Position numbers and translations under genes: made by a program. Below, one piece after another: positions 21,987 to 33,474 of a DNA stretch of 64,000 nucleotides. Every line of letters starts with the position of its first letter. Position 1 is the first letter of the stretch. Under the pieces are notes generated by a model. It was given only the letters and a program-made list of their open reading frames with translations, did not search any database and was not told the DNA's origin. Origin of the DNA: Usnea hakonensis (taxonomy: Eukaryota > Ascomycota > Lecanoromycetes > Lecanorales > Parmeliaceae); assembly GCA_013423325.1 (NCBI GenBank), contig BLJB01000149.1, forward strand, positions 62,001 through 126,000. The letters are read 5' to 3'.

Positions 21987-24608
21987 TCATAAAGGCGGCA
22001 AATTCTCTCTACAAATGGGACATTGCAATCTATAACGCATCCAGCCTTCCAAACAGCCACTGTGGAATACGTGCTTGCAGGGCGTAACCATGTACGCTCG
22101 CCGCGCAAAAAGAGTGGTTGACAAAGCTGTAGAAGCACTGCCCTGGTTCTCGGCGTTTGTCGAAACACCTTTGCGTACAACGGGGACGTTGATGTTCTCC
22201 GTGCAGATGGCGCAGTCAAAGACTGCCGTGCTAGGGTTTGATCTAGTGCTGCCTGTTCTGGGCTGCAATGATGGGGAACCGGGAGGGGTGGGAAAGGAAC
22301 TCATGGCTTGTGTAAATCCAATCGGCATATCTGACCCGGACTCTTCATCCCCTTCTCCCCGGAGAATAGGGTGATAATCATACGCAGGCGGTGCCCAGCC
22401 TTTTGGAACGAAGAAGCGTGGTCCAAGAACTTCTTGACTGCCGAGCGCCCAAACCTGCAACCATACCCAAGCGATGAAGATGTATGCCATAATCCTATCA
22501 TTGCCGAAGAACAAAACATTTTGGGGTACGGTATAAAAGTACGCGATGGGCGCAAGTCGAAGGATGCTCTGTCCGATGATGAAGTCCCAGCGTAAAGCGC
22601 GACGACAATTACGAATGATATTACGGTTGATCTGCGGGAGCCAGAGGGAGAGATATATGAAGCACAAAGTATTAGTGTAAAAAGAGCGGAGGGGAATGGG
22701 CCAGGTTGTGGCGTGCAAAGACAGGAAGACTAGGCCGAGGAGGAGAAAGTAAAACTTCGAGTAGAGGGCGGACATTTCGCGGCGGGCAGTGTTGAGCGTG
22801 GTGGCCTGCGCTGCTGGCTGGGTTGCGGTATTTTCGCGATTGTTGGCGGTTTCTGCATCAACATCCTGGTCAGACGGAACAATGATTGGTGTGGCTCCTG
22901 TGTCTGTTGGTCGACGAGCCGTCACGGGAAGTGGAAGGATGTCTGCTCCGGCAACTGTGACGATGCCTGCAGGTGCTGGCGCAGTGGTCGCTGCAGGTAC
23001 TGGTGTTGTGTTGGTCTGTGCAATTTCATTCCGCGGTCTTTGCCTTTGTCTCTCCCTCTCTTGCCTTTCTGGCGCTTGGACTGTCCAAATATCCATCAGA
23101 AACTTCATGCCAAAGAAGCTCACACCCAAGAAAGACAAGAATGCTGTAGCAACCAGAGGTAAGAATGCCTCATCAATCATCATGCTGATAACCATGAACA
23201 GCATGCATGCGAAGCCATCACCTAAAGCCATTACTGCAATCGTATAGAAGCTGATTCGGCTCTTAGTCGACGGCGTCGGGGCATCCTTCATCTGTCTAAT
23301 GAGGAGGAACACTTGCGCGCAGGTGACAGCAGCAAAGGCAATGATACAATGCCTGGCCACTCGCATGTATGACTCAAGCTTCCGACCATTCAAATGCAAG
23401 CCCTCCCGAGGTGCAAAGTCTGGGGGGCCTTTTGACTCAAGTACGAAACCACAATCAGGAGAAAAGATTAAGGCAGACATCCTTATATTCGGCGCTGAGG
23501 GCATTGCAGCGCCGGTGGGGAATCGCAATTCATTCTCCAATCTGCTAAAATTGATGCTGGTGTCTTCATTCGGGTGCTGTTGCAGGTACACGATGAACTC
23601 GCAATGCGGGATCGGAAAAAGAGCGTCGGAAGGGTTATGCGGTGAGGAACTCCATGGATTTGAGACAGTGCCGAAGTCTGCCTCTTGCGCATCGACTGTA
23701 GACTTGAGGCTTTGAGAGAGCACCTTCTGAGCAAGAGAAAAAGCACGACCGGACAATGTAAAGTGCGGCAAAGCAAAGATGCCAGCAAATCTACGTCGTC
23801 AGCTTACTTCGCACAAACTGGAACAGTACCCGGAAACTTACTTTTCTGATGTTGTAGAAAGGACGATGCCTCCCTGCAAGGGATAATGCACACCGTGTAG
23901 GCTCATTTCCCAGCCGTCTCCGCTCGACGACTCGTCTTTGATCGACATGGTTGCTTTAATGTCCCTAGCAAGCCCATCGTCTTCCAGTCCAAAATTGACA
24001 TCTTCGTCGCTCCCTTCATGCATGTGGAGTCGGAGGTCCCCACTCTGCCCCGTGATGTTTCGATTGAAATTTTGCGATACATAACCAATCCGAGGAGTCA
24101 ACGCACTGAGGTTCAGTGGTGGAGACATCAATCCTTCTCCTAGCCTGGACCGGGTCCACTCTCCACGGATTATACCTGTGACATTTTGGTAAAGTGGAGC
24201 AGGATCATCGAAAGGTTTCATCGTAGAGAGTATTTTGTCGACCGTTTTCTGCTCCTTGTCATCTTTTACCGGCTTTCCCGAGGGTGAAGATGCGTTGTTA
24301 AAGATCGAGGTGGACTCAAAGGTATTGCAGATGTGTTGTAACTGCTCTTTTGCCCGATCTTGTACGTCCAGTAGCAAGTCCCATGCGTAGCCATCGTTCT
24401 GCCTCAGTCCTGTAAGGTTCAACCAGCGATTGTTCGGGGCATCGAGACCACCGTAATTTGAGGTGTTGAGGACATTCAAAGCCTTTCGCTCTTCGATTAT
24501 CGATACTTGTATGTCCCGTTGCTGCGAAAGAGACGGAGATTGGGAGTCCGGCGAGAGGAACAGGAACAGCAGGAGGAAAACAACGAGTGCAATCCTTGGA
24601 GTGTCCAT
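21987..24608 (-). CDS. Dsc1/Tul1-type transmembrane RING E3 ligase
   Basis: Exons 24608..23842 and 23790..21987 (intron 51 nt, GTAAGT...GTAG) give 856 aa. The start at MDTPRIALVVFLLLFLFL gives an N-terminal signal anchor; upstream in-frame ATGs at 24614 and 24698 are alternatives. A large luminal part carries N-glycosylation sequons (NLTG, NVTG) and the junction reads STTSEKFAGIFALP. Several membrane segments follow in the second half, split by a Pro/Thr-rich loop. The C-terminus is a RING-H2: CAIC near the start, then PCKHVFHSGCLEGWM and CPICRENLPPL. This is the catalytic subunit of the Golgi/endosomal Dsc complex, which ubiquitinates membrane proteins and, in aspergilli and fission yeast, activates SREBP. 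The RING has an insertion of about 30 residues between the first Cys pair and the His, usual for the family. Divergent from the alpha-MPP gene. Confidence 0.9.
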
Positions 24609-24952
24609 TAGCATCAACCTGCTGGCCTCCGCCAGATAGAGTCGCCACACAGGCACTTGAGATGAATGATATTCATTCCTGCTGACACGAGTCTTCACAG
24701 GCTGTTACTTCATCGGGTAAAGAGCCTCTTCTATTGTATTGCGCCAAATGTTCGAAAGAGTGATACGCTCCTTCGCTCGTTCCTAGATCTAATTCGCCGT
24801 TGATTTGCCGATCGCGGATACTATTCTCCGCATACCTGCCGACTTTCCTCGCTCAGCCCTACCAAAATACGGGTAGGAACTTTTTATCGGACAGGCAACT
24901 CTACAGCTTTCATCGTACTACGTATCGCTTTTGTACGGCTGATCTTGGAGAC
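24609..24952. promoter_or_regulatory. Divergent promoter, Dsc1-type / alpha-MPP
   Basis: A compact 344 bp spacer between two outward-facing genes, so both core promoters and 5' leaders must lie here. No individual element is assigned. Confidence 0.5.
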
Positions 24953-26783
24953 ATGGGTTCTAGCATGCAATCCTCATCGTCACGGGCGCTCGTGCGTCTG
25001 TCAACAAGATCCTTTAGATCAGCTCCGAATTGGCCTCGTATATCGCGAAGACGACTTGCCACAACTATTGACCAAGCACCAAAAGTGAGCCCCCTTCGAT
25101 CAAATGACACTTCACTCTGTGGGGAACCTTGCTAACAGAATCCAGGATCCCTCCGAGTTCGACCAGATCAGCACTCTGCCAAATGGCGTCCGTGTAGCCA
25201 CTGAAGCTCTTCCAGGGCCCTTTTCAGGTGTCGGTGTGTTTGTGGACGCTGGATCACGTTACGAAAGTGAAGAACTACGAGGCGTCAGCCATATTTTAGA
25301 CCGTTTGGCGTTTAAATCTACGGGCTCCAGAACTTCAGACGAGATGCTCGAATCTCTGGAGAGCCTCGGCGGAAACATACAATGCGCATCCTCGAGAGAA
25401 TCGCTCATGTATCAATCCGCCAGCTTCAATTCTGCTGTCCCTACAACCTTGGGTCTCCTCGCAGAGACAATACGAGACCCCCTGGTCACAGATCTCGAGG
25501 TCCAACAGCAACTAGAGACAGCCGAGTATGAGATTGGGGAGATTTGGTCAAAGCCTGAGCTCATATTGCCCGAGCTCGTCAACGTGGCTGCTTACAAAGA
25601 CAACACCCTGGGGAACCCACTGCTCTGCCCGCAAGAACGCCTAGCTTTCATCGATAGAAATACAGTGCAGAAGTATCGCGACACCTTCTTCCACCCGGAA
25701 AGAATGGTGGTAGCCTTTGCGGGCGTTAGGCATGACGAAGCCCTTAAATTGACGGAGCAGTACTTTGGCGATATGCAAAGTCGGCAAGGTCCCAGCATCT
25801 CCCAATTTGGCTCCGACGTCTCGATGTCAGAAACGTCTACTCAGCGCTCGTCCCTATCCAGCTGCTCATCATCGATATCATCAGTTTACTCTTCGCCATC
25901 GCCCACACCGCCTTCGCCACCACAGTCCTCATCAAGGCTTCTCTCGAGCATACCGTTCCTCAAAAATCTATCCACCTCCGCTTCCGCTCAAGCGTCTGTC
26001 TCGGACGTTTCTCCGTCGCAGGTTCATTCGACTGGCTTTGACACTCCTGCCCATTACACCGGGGGTTTCCGCTCTCTTCCTCCCCTTCCCCCACCGCCAA
26101 ATCCAGCTCTACCCGATCTCACATATATCCACTTAGCCTTTGAGGCCCTTCCAATCACGTCTGAAGACCTCTACGCGCTGGCAACTCTACAGACTTTACT
26201 GGGGGGTGGAGGCTCGTTCAGCGCCGGTGGCCCTGGAAAGGGCATGTATTCACGACTCTATAGGCATGTGCTTAATCAGCACGGCTGGGTTGAGTCTTGT
26301 GTTGCGTTCAACAATTCATATACCGACTCTGGGCTTTTCGGAATCAGCGCTAGCTGCTACCCCCAGCGAGCGTGGCAAATGTTAGATGTCATGTGCTGCG
26401 AGTTACAAAATCTAACCTTGGAAAGTGGAAACAGATCTCTACGAGTGGCAGAAGTCAACAGAGCAAAAAACCAGCTGAGAAGTTCTCTGCTCATGAACCT
26501 CGAAAGCCGGATGGTAGAACTAGAGGACCTAGGAAGGCAAGTCCAAGTCCATGGACGCAAAGTTGGGGTTAGAGAGATGTGCGCGAAGATCGATGCCCTT
26601 ACAGTCGAAGACTTGAGGAAAGTCGCACAGCAGGTCTTCGGAGGCAATGTTAAGAATGCAGGACAAGGCAGTGGAGTGCCTACCATTGTCTTACAGGAAG
26701 GCTCGACCGCTGATGCCAAGGTGGATTTTGGATGGGAAAGAATTCAGAATACGATCTCGAAATGGAAGCTGGGGAGGAGATAG
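24953..26783 (+). CDS. MAS2: Mitochondrial processing peptidase alpha subunit
   Basis: Exons 24953..25084 and 25146..26783 (intron 61 nt, phase 0) give 589 aa. The first exon encodes an Arg/Ser-rich targeting presequence with no acidic residues in its first 30 positions. The M16-type core starts at ISTLPNGVRVATEALPGPF. The flexible glycine-rich substrate loop, GGGGSFSAGGPGKGMYSRLY, lies near residue 396 and identifies the alpha subunit. The HxxEH zinc site of the beta subunit is absent, as expected. Residues about 245-310 are a Ser/Pro-rich insertion longer than in yeast. With the beta subunit it removes presequences from imported precursors in the mitochondrial matrix. An in-frame ATG at 25104 lies inside the intron and would drop the presequence. 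Confidence 0.93.
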
Positions 26784-27878
26784 AGAGTAAGATGGATTTG
26801 TACGAACGTGTAGACAATTATAGTAAAGCCATTCAACTTCCGAGCTGGTCCTTTGTCTGGGATCTGGTTGGATCCCGGAGACGCCTTCCTTTCAAGACAC
26901 CGTACTCCACAAGTGAACGATGAGTGCTAAGACTTTGCCAATAGTTGCTTGTCCCACGAGGCCCCCATCACCCACCACAAGTACTACAAGTTCCTTCTAA
27001 AGCAGCACCGACTTGAGACGCGGCTTGTAACGCTGACCGCTAACTACTTATCACCTTCGCCCACATTTTTCCAGTACACTACCTTGGAGAATTTCCTCCC
27101 CCAGCACACAAAATACATCTGCATCACAACCCGTACACCGCCGGAACCGAAAAGCCGTTCAAAAAGGTGGGAAGAAACATCTAAAGACGACTGGGCTTCT
27201 ACTAGTGAAGGACAGCCAATGTCGAATCTTCCCCGTCAGATTGGCCGATTGACTGATGTGTAGCGTATGTTGTACGTCATTACTCTACTACTGATTGCGT
27301 TACGCGAATTATATCGCGTGTTGTGGTGGAGGGACGTGGGGTTTGCGAGAGAGTCGCTTCGGACGGATTTGTCGTTTCGATGCTGTGCGTTGAGACTCTT
27401 GAAGGGGGGGATTCAGGGTTAAGACTGTGCTTGTATTTGTATAGCTGATGAAATCGCCGCGATGGCGAGGGGATGGGGAAGGATGTCACGGCTTTGGGGG
27501 AAGTGAGGTGCAAAGAGTGTTACTTATATTGTACTATGGAACATATCGAGCTGATTTGAGAGGCAGGTCTGCCAGAAAGTATCGAGCGTAAATACTACCG
27601 GCCTCTGAGGACATTAGATGATACGATGATTTCTCCGGGAGCTGTGAAACTTCATTGGGGGCTTTTTTCCGTGAGCTTGTTCGTTTTTATTATTCTAGGT
27701 CGATGGGAAAATGGGGGCAGGCAAGAATGATTGTTTGACTTAAATTACCCAGCATACTCAGCGCATCAAAAAACTTTCAGGCGCAGGAGACCCTTGCTTG
27801 GTCAATCAGCACCCATACCGACTTCTAGTCTTCCAAATCGACCTCTTCACCAATTTCTGCTCAGTCTGCAACACTTTG
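26784..27878. other. Convergent intergenic
   Basis: About 1.1 kb between the 3' ends of the alpha-MPP and LITAF-domain genes. No supported gene. Short frames at 26949-27263 and 27280-27513 show no family features. Confidence 0.45.
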
Positions 27879-28510
27879 TCACTTTCCCTCCCAAGCGTGC
27901 ACATCAACCCGTCCCGAAGAGCGATGCCAAGTAGCAAGCTTCTCATTACAATTTCCACACCGGTGCTCAACGTTCTTCAGCTTCTTCACGCAAAACGGGA
28001 TGCAGCCTAGGCAAGTGAAGGAACAGAGGCCCAATGCCCAGATACTGACAGAAGAGTTTAGAATCCCAATAAGTGAACAGATCAGGTGGACTACTTACTA
28101 TGTGTATCCACCTGACACAGATTTTGTCTTGCTCACGCTTCTCTGCCGGCAGACGGGGCACTGGACTGGGACAGAGGTCTCGCCGAAGGGTATCTGATAG
28201 TCGATCTTTTGCTGAGGTTGGACTGTCATTTGTGGAGTGTATTCCATGGTGGACCTCATGGCACCAGGGTTGCTGTTCGGGTCTGCTAAGGGAGCGGATG
28301 GTGTGAGTGAGTTGATTCCATACCCTGCGCTAATAAAGTGTCAGTGGCTTTGTTGTGTTGACAGGATCCTATGAATCGGAACACGCACGCATTCGAGGCG
28401 CCAGGGTCCAAGACACCTCCTCCATTGCTTGTACCTTGAGATGACATGGGCCAAGCTGGCGGCACTTGATGGGACATTTCAATATCGTTGTTCTGCGAAG
28501 ATTTAGACAT
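27879..28510 (-). CDS. LITAF-domain (PIG7-like) protein
   Basis: Rebuilt from three small exons, 28510..28389, 28329..28099 and 28044..27879, giving 172 aa. Junctions GC|GTGCGT...TTATTAG and TA|GTAAGT...TGTCAG keep phase. The first half is Pro/Ser/Gln-rich with a PPAW motif. The second half is a LITAF domain: CPVC knuckle (VPVQCPVCRQRSVSKTKSV), a membrane-dipping hydrophobic span (GGYTYIWALGLCSFTCLGC), IPFCVKKLKNVEHRC and the second knuckle CGNC, followed by LATWHR. The two CxxC pairs would bind one zinc and place the hydrophobic segment into the cytosolic face of endosomal or lysosomal membranes. No single open frame shows the whole domain, so it is easy to miss. Family assignment is strong; the exact role in fungi is not established. 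Confidence 0.87.
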
Positions 28511-29297
28511 GGTATGGCTTGATTTGTTTTTGTTGCTCAAATCGACAACAAGGTTAGTCTGTGTAGAAAAAGAGAGCACAGTGACAGCAGGTTAGGTTTG
28601 AGACAGTGAATTTCAGGATCTAAAAATATCATGCTCTGATAATGAAGGAGCAGCATCGATTTTGGGTGCGGCTTCCTCCTTGTGGGCGCGGTCAATCCGC
28701 CTTGTCCTACCTTCCAGGGGGCACCAATTCACAGTGTCTCATCTCCGCGTCACAAATGTCCTGCGGTTAATCATGTGATCAGAATAAGAGCGCTCCGGTT
28801 GGATCAACAATGTCTCACGGATGAGTAAGCAGTACTGCCTCATGTAGCAAGCCTTTCGGTAGGTGACACAGACCTCTGTGAGCTCGTATGATTGGTGGAA
28901 AGTTACCGCATGGCAGTGCACCCATCAATTCTCTACTAACGAATACGTTACCTTTTCTATTTCTGGGTTGAGTGTTGATTGTTAGAACGGATACAATAGA
29001 TTCACTTTTGCTATTCATCTATTTTTAGCCGGGGCTGTTAGTCTTCTGAGTGCTGGAAGGAGGTCGGAGACGATTGAGCCAAGCTCTCAGGCATGGGCAT
29101 ATCTTCTTGTACTTGATTTATTTGCGTGAGTGAACAACAGACATTGTACGCCAAATTTCTGCGAAATGAAGTCAAGCTGAGTTTTCTATGCCGTCTGGGA
29201 CGTGTGCCCAGGATACAACAAGCGAGGTTTCGCTGCAAGCTTCGTCCAACAATGTGCAAGCCCGTTTGGCCGGCATGGCGCTCAGCACTGATGCCCA
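28511..29297. other. Intergenic
   Basis: Upstream flank of the LITAF-domain gene. No supported gene; several short overlapping frames without family features. Confidence 0.45.
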
Positions 29298-29615
29298 TTG
29301 GCGACTGGGACTAACTCCTGGATTTATCCAGCAGGACCCAACATGCATCGCACCTTACGGCCAGCAACTCTCAAGACATTGCATGAGTGCGATGCTACCA
29401 GATTGGATAAGCCGAACGCTAATGGAGAAAAAGCCCTTTGTCTGGCAGCGCGAAAAGAACACAGGATAATCGTACGATGTCTCTTAAACAGAGGGAGCGC
29501 TGGGAATGCCATTTGAAACGACAAGGGCGAAGTACCTTTGGATTTTGCCATACGCAAAATTGGAAGAATTTGTGAAGAAATATGGTCAGTGAAATGGGGT
29601 TCTAAGGATTGCTAG
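29298..29615 (+). pseudogene. Ankyrin-repeat gene relic
   Basis: One frame from 29298 reads a diagnostic ankyrin repeat: LDKPNANGEKALCLAARKEH is followed by IIVRCLLNRGSAGNA. An in-frame TGA at 29514-29516 interrupts it, and the same frame then continues NDKGEVPLDFAIRKIG, which is the first half of the next repeat, to a TAG at 29613-29615. The match to the NGxTPLxxAA-x4-IVxxLLxxGAxxN pattern on both sides of the stop argues for one former coding sequence. No more repeats, start or upstream domain are visible, so it is a short relic. Ankyrin proteins in these fungi are often NLR-like or effector-type; which kind this was cannot be told. Confidence 0.6.
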
Positions 29616-30451
29616 GTTGCCCTTATGAGAGTAGTTCCTCTTTGTATGGATGGGGCCGATTTATGGAAGACTCGTATAAGAGGGATCTCCCTGATCATGA
29701 AGAAGAAAAGATAACAAGTCTACCTTTGTCCACAAACGATAAATTATGACCGAAAATGAGGCCGTTTCATCTTTTGGAAATGTACCTTGCTGGTCACGTC
29801 TGCGGGTCAAGAGGCACATAATCCCTATGCTAGAAAGCACACGCCAGGTCGTATCTCATGTGTGATTCATCAAGGGCCTCGTATCGAGGTGAGCTCGGCG
29901 TGGAGCATAGCTCCTGTTCTCGTTATACTGAACTTCCATTCTGTCCAAAAGTCCGTCATTATTCCGCGTTGACATAGCACAGAACGTGGAAGAATATGAG
30001 GGCAAAGACTTAAGACTTGGCCTTATCAGGTACTCCAAGGGAAGCCGAGAGAAGGCCAGGTTTGAGATTTGTATTAGCGAATCGGTGCATTTGCGTATCG
30101 TTGAAGAAAATGGCCTCAATAATTCGCCCAAGCTGCGACTGGCATCCAAAGATTCGACGCGTATCACAGGCCCCTGAATTCTTCGGACTGATATGCACAT
30201 CGTCTGCATCTGCAGCACTCTATGTCGTTGGAGCCAGGTACTGAATAGAAACCCTATGTGAACATGGAAAGTTGTAGCCGAATGAATGAGTAAGGCTGGG
30301 TGGGAAAGCGAGCGTTCGTGGAATTGATGATGTGCATTTGCTGGTATCTTTAAAACATCTTGGTCTGATAAAATACGCATTTGATACGGACATAACATTC
30401 AACAAGTCAATTTCGTAGATCGCCCTGTATCTTCAACCCTTCCTGCAACCG
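29616..30451. other. Intergenic, 5' flank of the mL38 gene
   Basis: No supported gene. A 180-codon open frame on the minus strand (29856-30398) and shorter plus-strand frames overlap each other without family features or splice support. Confidence 0.4.
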
Positions 30452-31802
30452 TTGAGCATGGCGACACCATTTTATACCATTCGCCCAGCACTTCGCTGCC
30501 TGCGACATCCAACGCGGCCTATACCCAAATGCCATCACCAAGGCCTCACAACCAGCCCCCAGCAAAAAGACGAAGCTCTCGAACCAGCATCCACCACCCC
30601 TGCCCCAAGTCTCGATCCAAACACCGTATCAACCCCGCTCAAAAAGCGCCAGCTCCTCCCCAGAGGCGTCCCTCCCATTGGCTCCCGCCGCCGCCGCGTC
30701 GCCCTCCTTTCCTCCGACAATGTCCCCTTTGAACAAATGCCCTACCAATGCTTCCAAGAAGCACGCGCCGTCCTCGCCGAAGACCGTGAGCGGAAGCTAT
30801 TGGATATAGCGGCGATGCGCAAACGGATAGCGTTCTGGCAGAACGTCCCGGCGAGTAACATGGGGGGGGATAATGCGAAGAAGAGCAAATTGGTCCGCAT
30901 GCAGAAACATTTAGACGAGTTGAAGATTTTGGCGGACGTGAATGATCCGGTTATCAAGAAGAGGTTTGAGGATAATATGGGTTGGTCCAACATTTCTTCA
31001 TTAGTCTGTTCATACAAACGGGTTGCTAGAAGCTGATGCCGGTGGGCCGCCACCAAAAGGCGACATGAACCGCCCCATCTACCGCTACCTCGCCGACCGC
31101 AAATGGCGCGAGTACAAACGCAAAGTCGTCATGCAACGCATCTCCCAAATGTACATCGTCCCCGACCTCCTCCCCCACCTGGACCCCACCGCCGACGTCT
31201 CCCTCGCCTTCCGCCGGCGCAAAGTGCCCCCGGGCGACTTTGTCGACTCCCGCGTCAGCGAAACCCCGCCGCTGCTCAAAGTCCAGGTCTTTGACAAAGG
31301 GGAGCGACTGGTCACGATCGCGGTCGTGGATCCCGACGTGCCGGACGAGCAGCACGATAGTTTCGGCTCGAGATGTCATTTTTTGGCGGTGAATGTGCCG
31401 TTGAGTCCGGCGGCGGCGGGGATCCCGTTGGCGAAGTTGGAGGGGGAGGAGCATGTGGTGCTTCCTTGGTTGCCGCCGTATGCGGAGAAGGGGGCGCCGT
31501 ATCATCGGTTGGTGATTTTTGTGTTGCAGCAGGGTGATGCTGGTGGTGGGGACGGGGCGAGGTTGGATGTCAAGGCTTTGAGGGAGAATTCGAGGGTTCG
31601 GAGGGATGGGTTCAAGATGCGGGGGTTCGTGCATGGGAGGCCGCTGACGCCGATTGGGGTGCATTTGTTCAGGTGCAGGTGGGATGAAGGGACTGATGGG
31701 GTGGTGACGAGGGCGGGGGTGGAGGGGATGAATGTTGAGTTTAAGAGGAAGAAGTCGGAGAAGTTGCCGTATAAGAAGAAGGATGGGGCTAGATATCGGT
31801 GA
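30452..31802 (+). CDS. MRPL35: Mitochondrial large-subunit ribosomal protein mL38 (PEBP fold)
   Basis: Exons 30452..30980 and 31060..31802 give 423 aa. The intron (79 nt) has an unusual GTTGGT donor, a CTGAT branch motif and an AAAAG acceptor; removing it yields EDNMGDMNRPIYRYLADRKW, the expected family sequence. The N-terminus is Arg/Pro-rich and looks like a mitochondrial presequence. The second half is a phosphatidylethanolamine-binding-protein fold: VTIAVVDPDVPDEQ, YHRLVIFVLQQ and GFVHGRPLTPIGVHLFRCRW. In the mitoribosome this protein is part of the 54S subunit near the central protuberance. The start could also be the ATG at 30458. A different acceptor at 31025 (GCTAG) would add 12 residues (EADAGGPPPKG) and cannot be excluded. 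Confidence 0.88.
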
Positions 31803-32502
31803 TGTGGAAATATTCTGATTGACAGCACAGCGTTCAGGAGCATTGTGAGGAGGGGAAATGTGCATTTATTTCTGGTTCATAGCATTCAAAGCGTGGCCTC
31901 AAACATAGAACATAATCCATAGCATATATCTACATCACACCTCCCCAAGATTCTCAACCAAAGCATGTCCCACCGCCATGGCCGATCCCCTCCGTAGAAA
32001 ACCCCAGAGAGCATCCATGCATTTGGTCAGTCATCGAATTTTGTCGAAGCGATGCTTTTCAATCTCCCTCCGTTGACAAACATGTCTGACACTGAGTATT
32101 CCGTGCAGGAAAGGGTCGAGACGATGTATACTGTGGAGGTTTGTTTCTGCTGTGATGGGAGGGAATGAAAGATTGTAGGTAGGGAGGGGTTGAGAAGGGA
32201 ATCTACATTTGGGAGGGAAGAGGCAAGTAGATGATGGGGTGTTTGGGTTTGGGAAGTACAGATGGCATGCAGGTTCTGAAGGGACGAGGGGAGGGTGGCC
32301 TTGTTTGTACCTATGACCTGGATAAAGTATCAGCTCTTTTCTTCTGCGAGTTGGGAGATGGGTAGCCGACCTAACTTCCGTGTCCTGTACGCGTGTGGAA
32401 CCCTTCACGGCTTTTCCGCTGTTCTCGTTCATTATGAAAAATAGAAGGGCTTCCCTTCTTGATTGATACTTTGGTCAAGGCATTCACCGGTGGTTTCCAT
32501 AT
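31803..32502. other. Intergenic
   Basis: The 700 bp between mL38 and the Och1-like gene, the 3' sides of both. No supported gene. A Lys/Arg-rich minus-strand frame at 32031-32432 has no recognisable features. Confidence 0.45.
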
Positions 32503-33474
32503 TCACAGCTCCAGATACTTCTGCCTCTGTTTCCACAATCCCTTCCACTGATGCCTTACGAAGAAGTCACCTGGCCCCTCCCGAGTTGAGTTGGAATGTA
32601 CTTGCCCCGAACCGAAGGCATCAATCGGAAGCACGAGGACGTCCCCAAATAACCGTGGCTCTGTCATTCCAGTGATATTGAGGTAACTCATTGCGGTCCC
32701 CGTCGCCTCAGACAGACCCTCCATGACAGCGCGCGTCCAGATCACAGGCCCACTAATTTTGAGCACCTCATCATCCGATGGGCTGAAGTCGGCAATAGTG
32801 GTGGTCTGGCTTACCGCTGTCTCGTTCACGGCCGCAACGACTTTCTTTACAACCTTCTGCATAATAGGATGTCCTCGGCTTGCGGCCATGGTCCACTGAC
32901 AAAACTGAATCCGCTCGCTCATACCCTGGTATGGTTCTCCATCCAGCTGGTCATATTCCACTCCGATGATGGCGCGAACTTTAGATCTCAATTGCCTCGG
33001 AATCCAGTCTCGAACAGACTTCTTCACGACAGTGTCAAGGTCGCTATATACTCCACCTTCTGACTCAAGTATCATATAGCGCAGCAGATCAGAACGGAGG
33101 ACGGGCAACTTTAATTGGAGAAATGTTTCAAGTATGTCTAGTCGATCTGCGTAGTGTTTTCGGACGAAGTCATCGGCGCCTTTATTCCTCATCAGAGTAT
33201 AGCTGTAGTCTTGGTTCATGAGTATCCATGTCTGAAGCGCAGGTGTATACTCGTCAAGTCGAGCGTAGCCGAAGAAAATCTGCCATATTTGAGGAGGGAT
33301 GCCTTCCAAGTGAGGCTGCAACGACTGTGTTATACGCGCTTCTGGCCCCGTAGGACTACGAAAAGTAAAGAAGTACAGATACAGGGCAACCAAAAATGTT
33401 CCAAGAACAGATCGCGTAGGCCGCTTCGGTAGGATACTGGGGCCGCTCAAGAGAGTCTGCCCGATGCCGTTCAT
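32503..33474 (-). CDS. Och1-like glycosyltransferase (DXD family)
   Basis: Intronless. The start chosen at 33474 (MNGIGQTLLSGP) gives 323 aa with a type II signal anchor (VLGTFLVALYLYFFTF); the frame is open to 33552 and a start there would add 26 hydrophobic residues. The core has IPPQIWQIFFGY, then LRSDLLRYMILESEGGVYSD with the Asp-Leu-Asp (DXD) metal/nucleotide-sugar site, and later SGPVIWTRAV and QWKGLW. These are the marks of the GT32 family, founded by the alpha-1,6-mannosyltransferase Och1 of the Golgi. Filamentous fungi carry many GT32 paralogues, so the sugar and acceptor are not fixed by sequence. Three sequons sit in the lumen-facing part. Confidence 0.85.
   Translation of the reverse strand: MNGIGQTLLSGPSILPKRPTRSVLGTFLVALYLYFFTFRSPTGPEARITQSLQPHLEGIPPQIWQIFFGYARLDEYTPALQTWILMNQDYSYTLMRNKGADDFVRKHYADRLDILETFLQLKLPVLRSDLLRYMILESEGGVYSDLDTVVKKSVRDWIPRQLRSKVRAIIGVEYDQLDGEPYQGMSERIQFCQWTMAASRGHPIMQKVVKKVVAAVNETAVSQTTTIADFSPSDDEVLKISGPVIWTRAVMEGLSEATGTAMSYLNITGMTEPRLFGDVLVLPIDAFGSGQVHSNSTREGPGDFFVRHQWKGLWKQRQKYLEL

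Noticed and set aside
29856..30398. 180-codon open frame on the minus strand
   Set aside because: No domain, no splice sites, and overlaps other short frames; likely chance.
31026..31865. 279-codon open frame on the minus strand
   Set aside because: Antisense to exon 2 of the mL38 gene; His/Pro-rich product is the usual shadow of GC-rich coding sequence.
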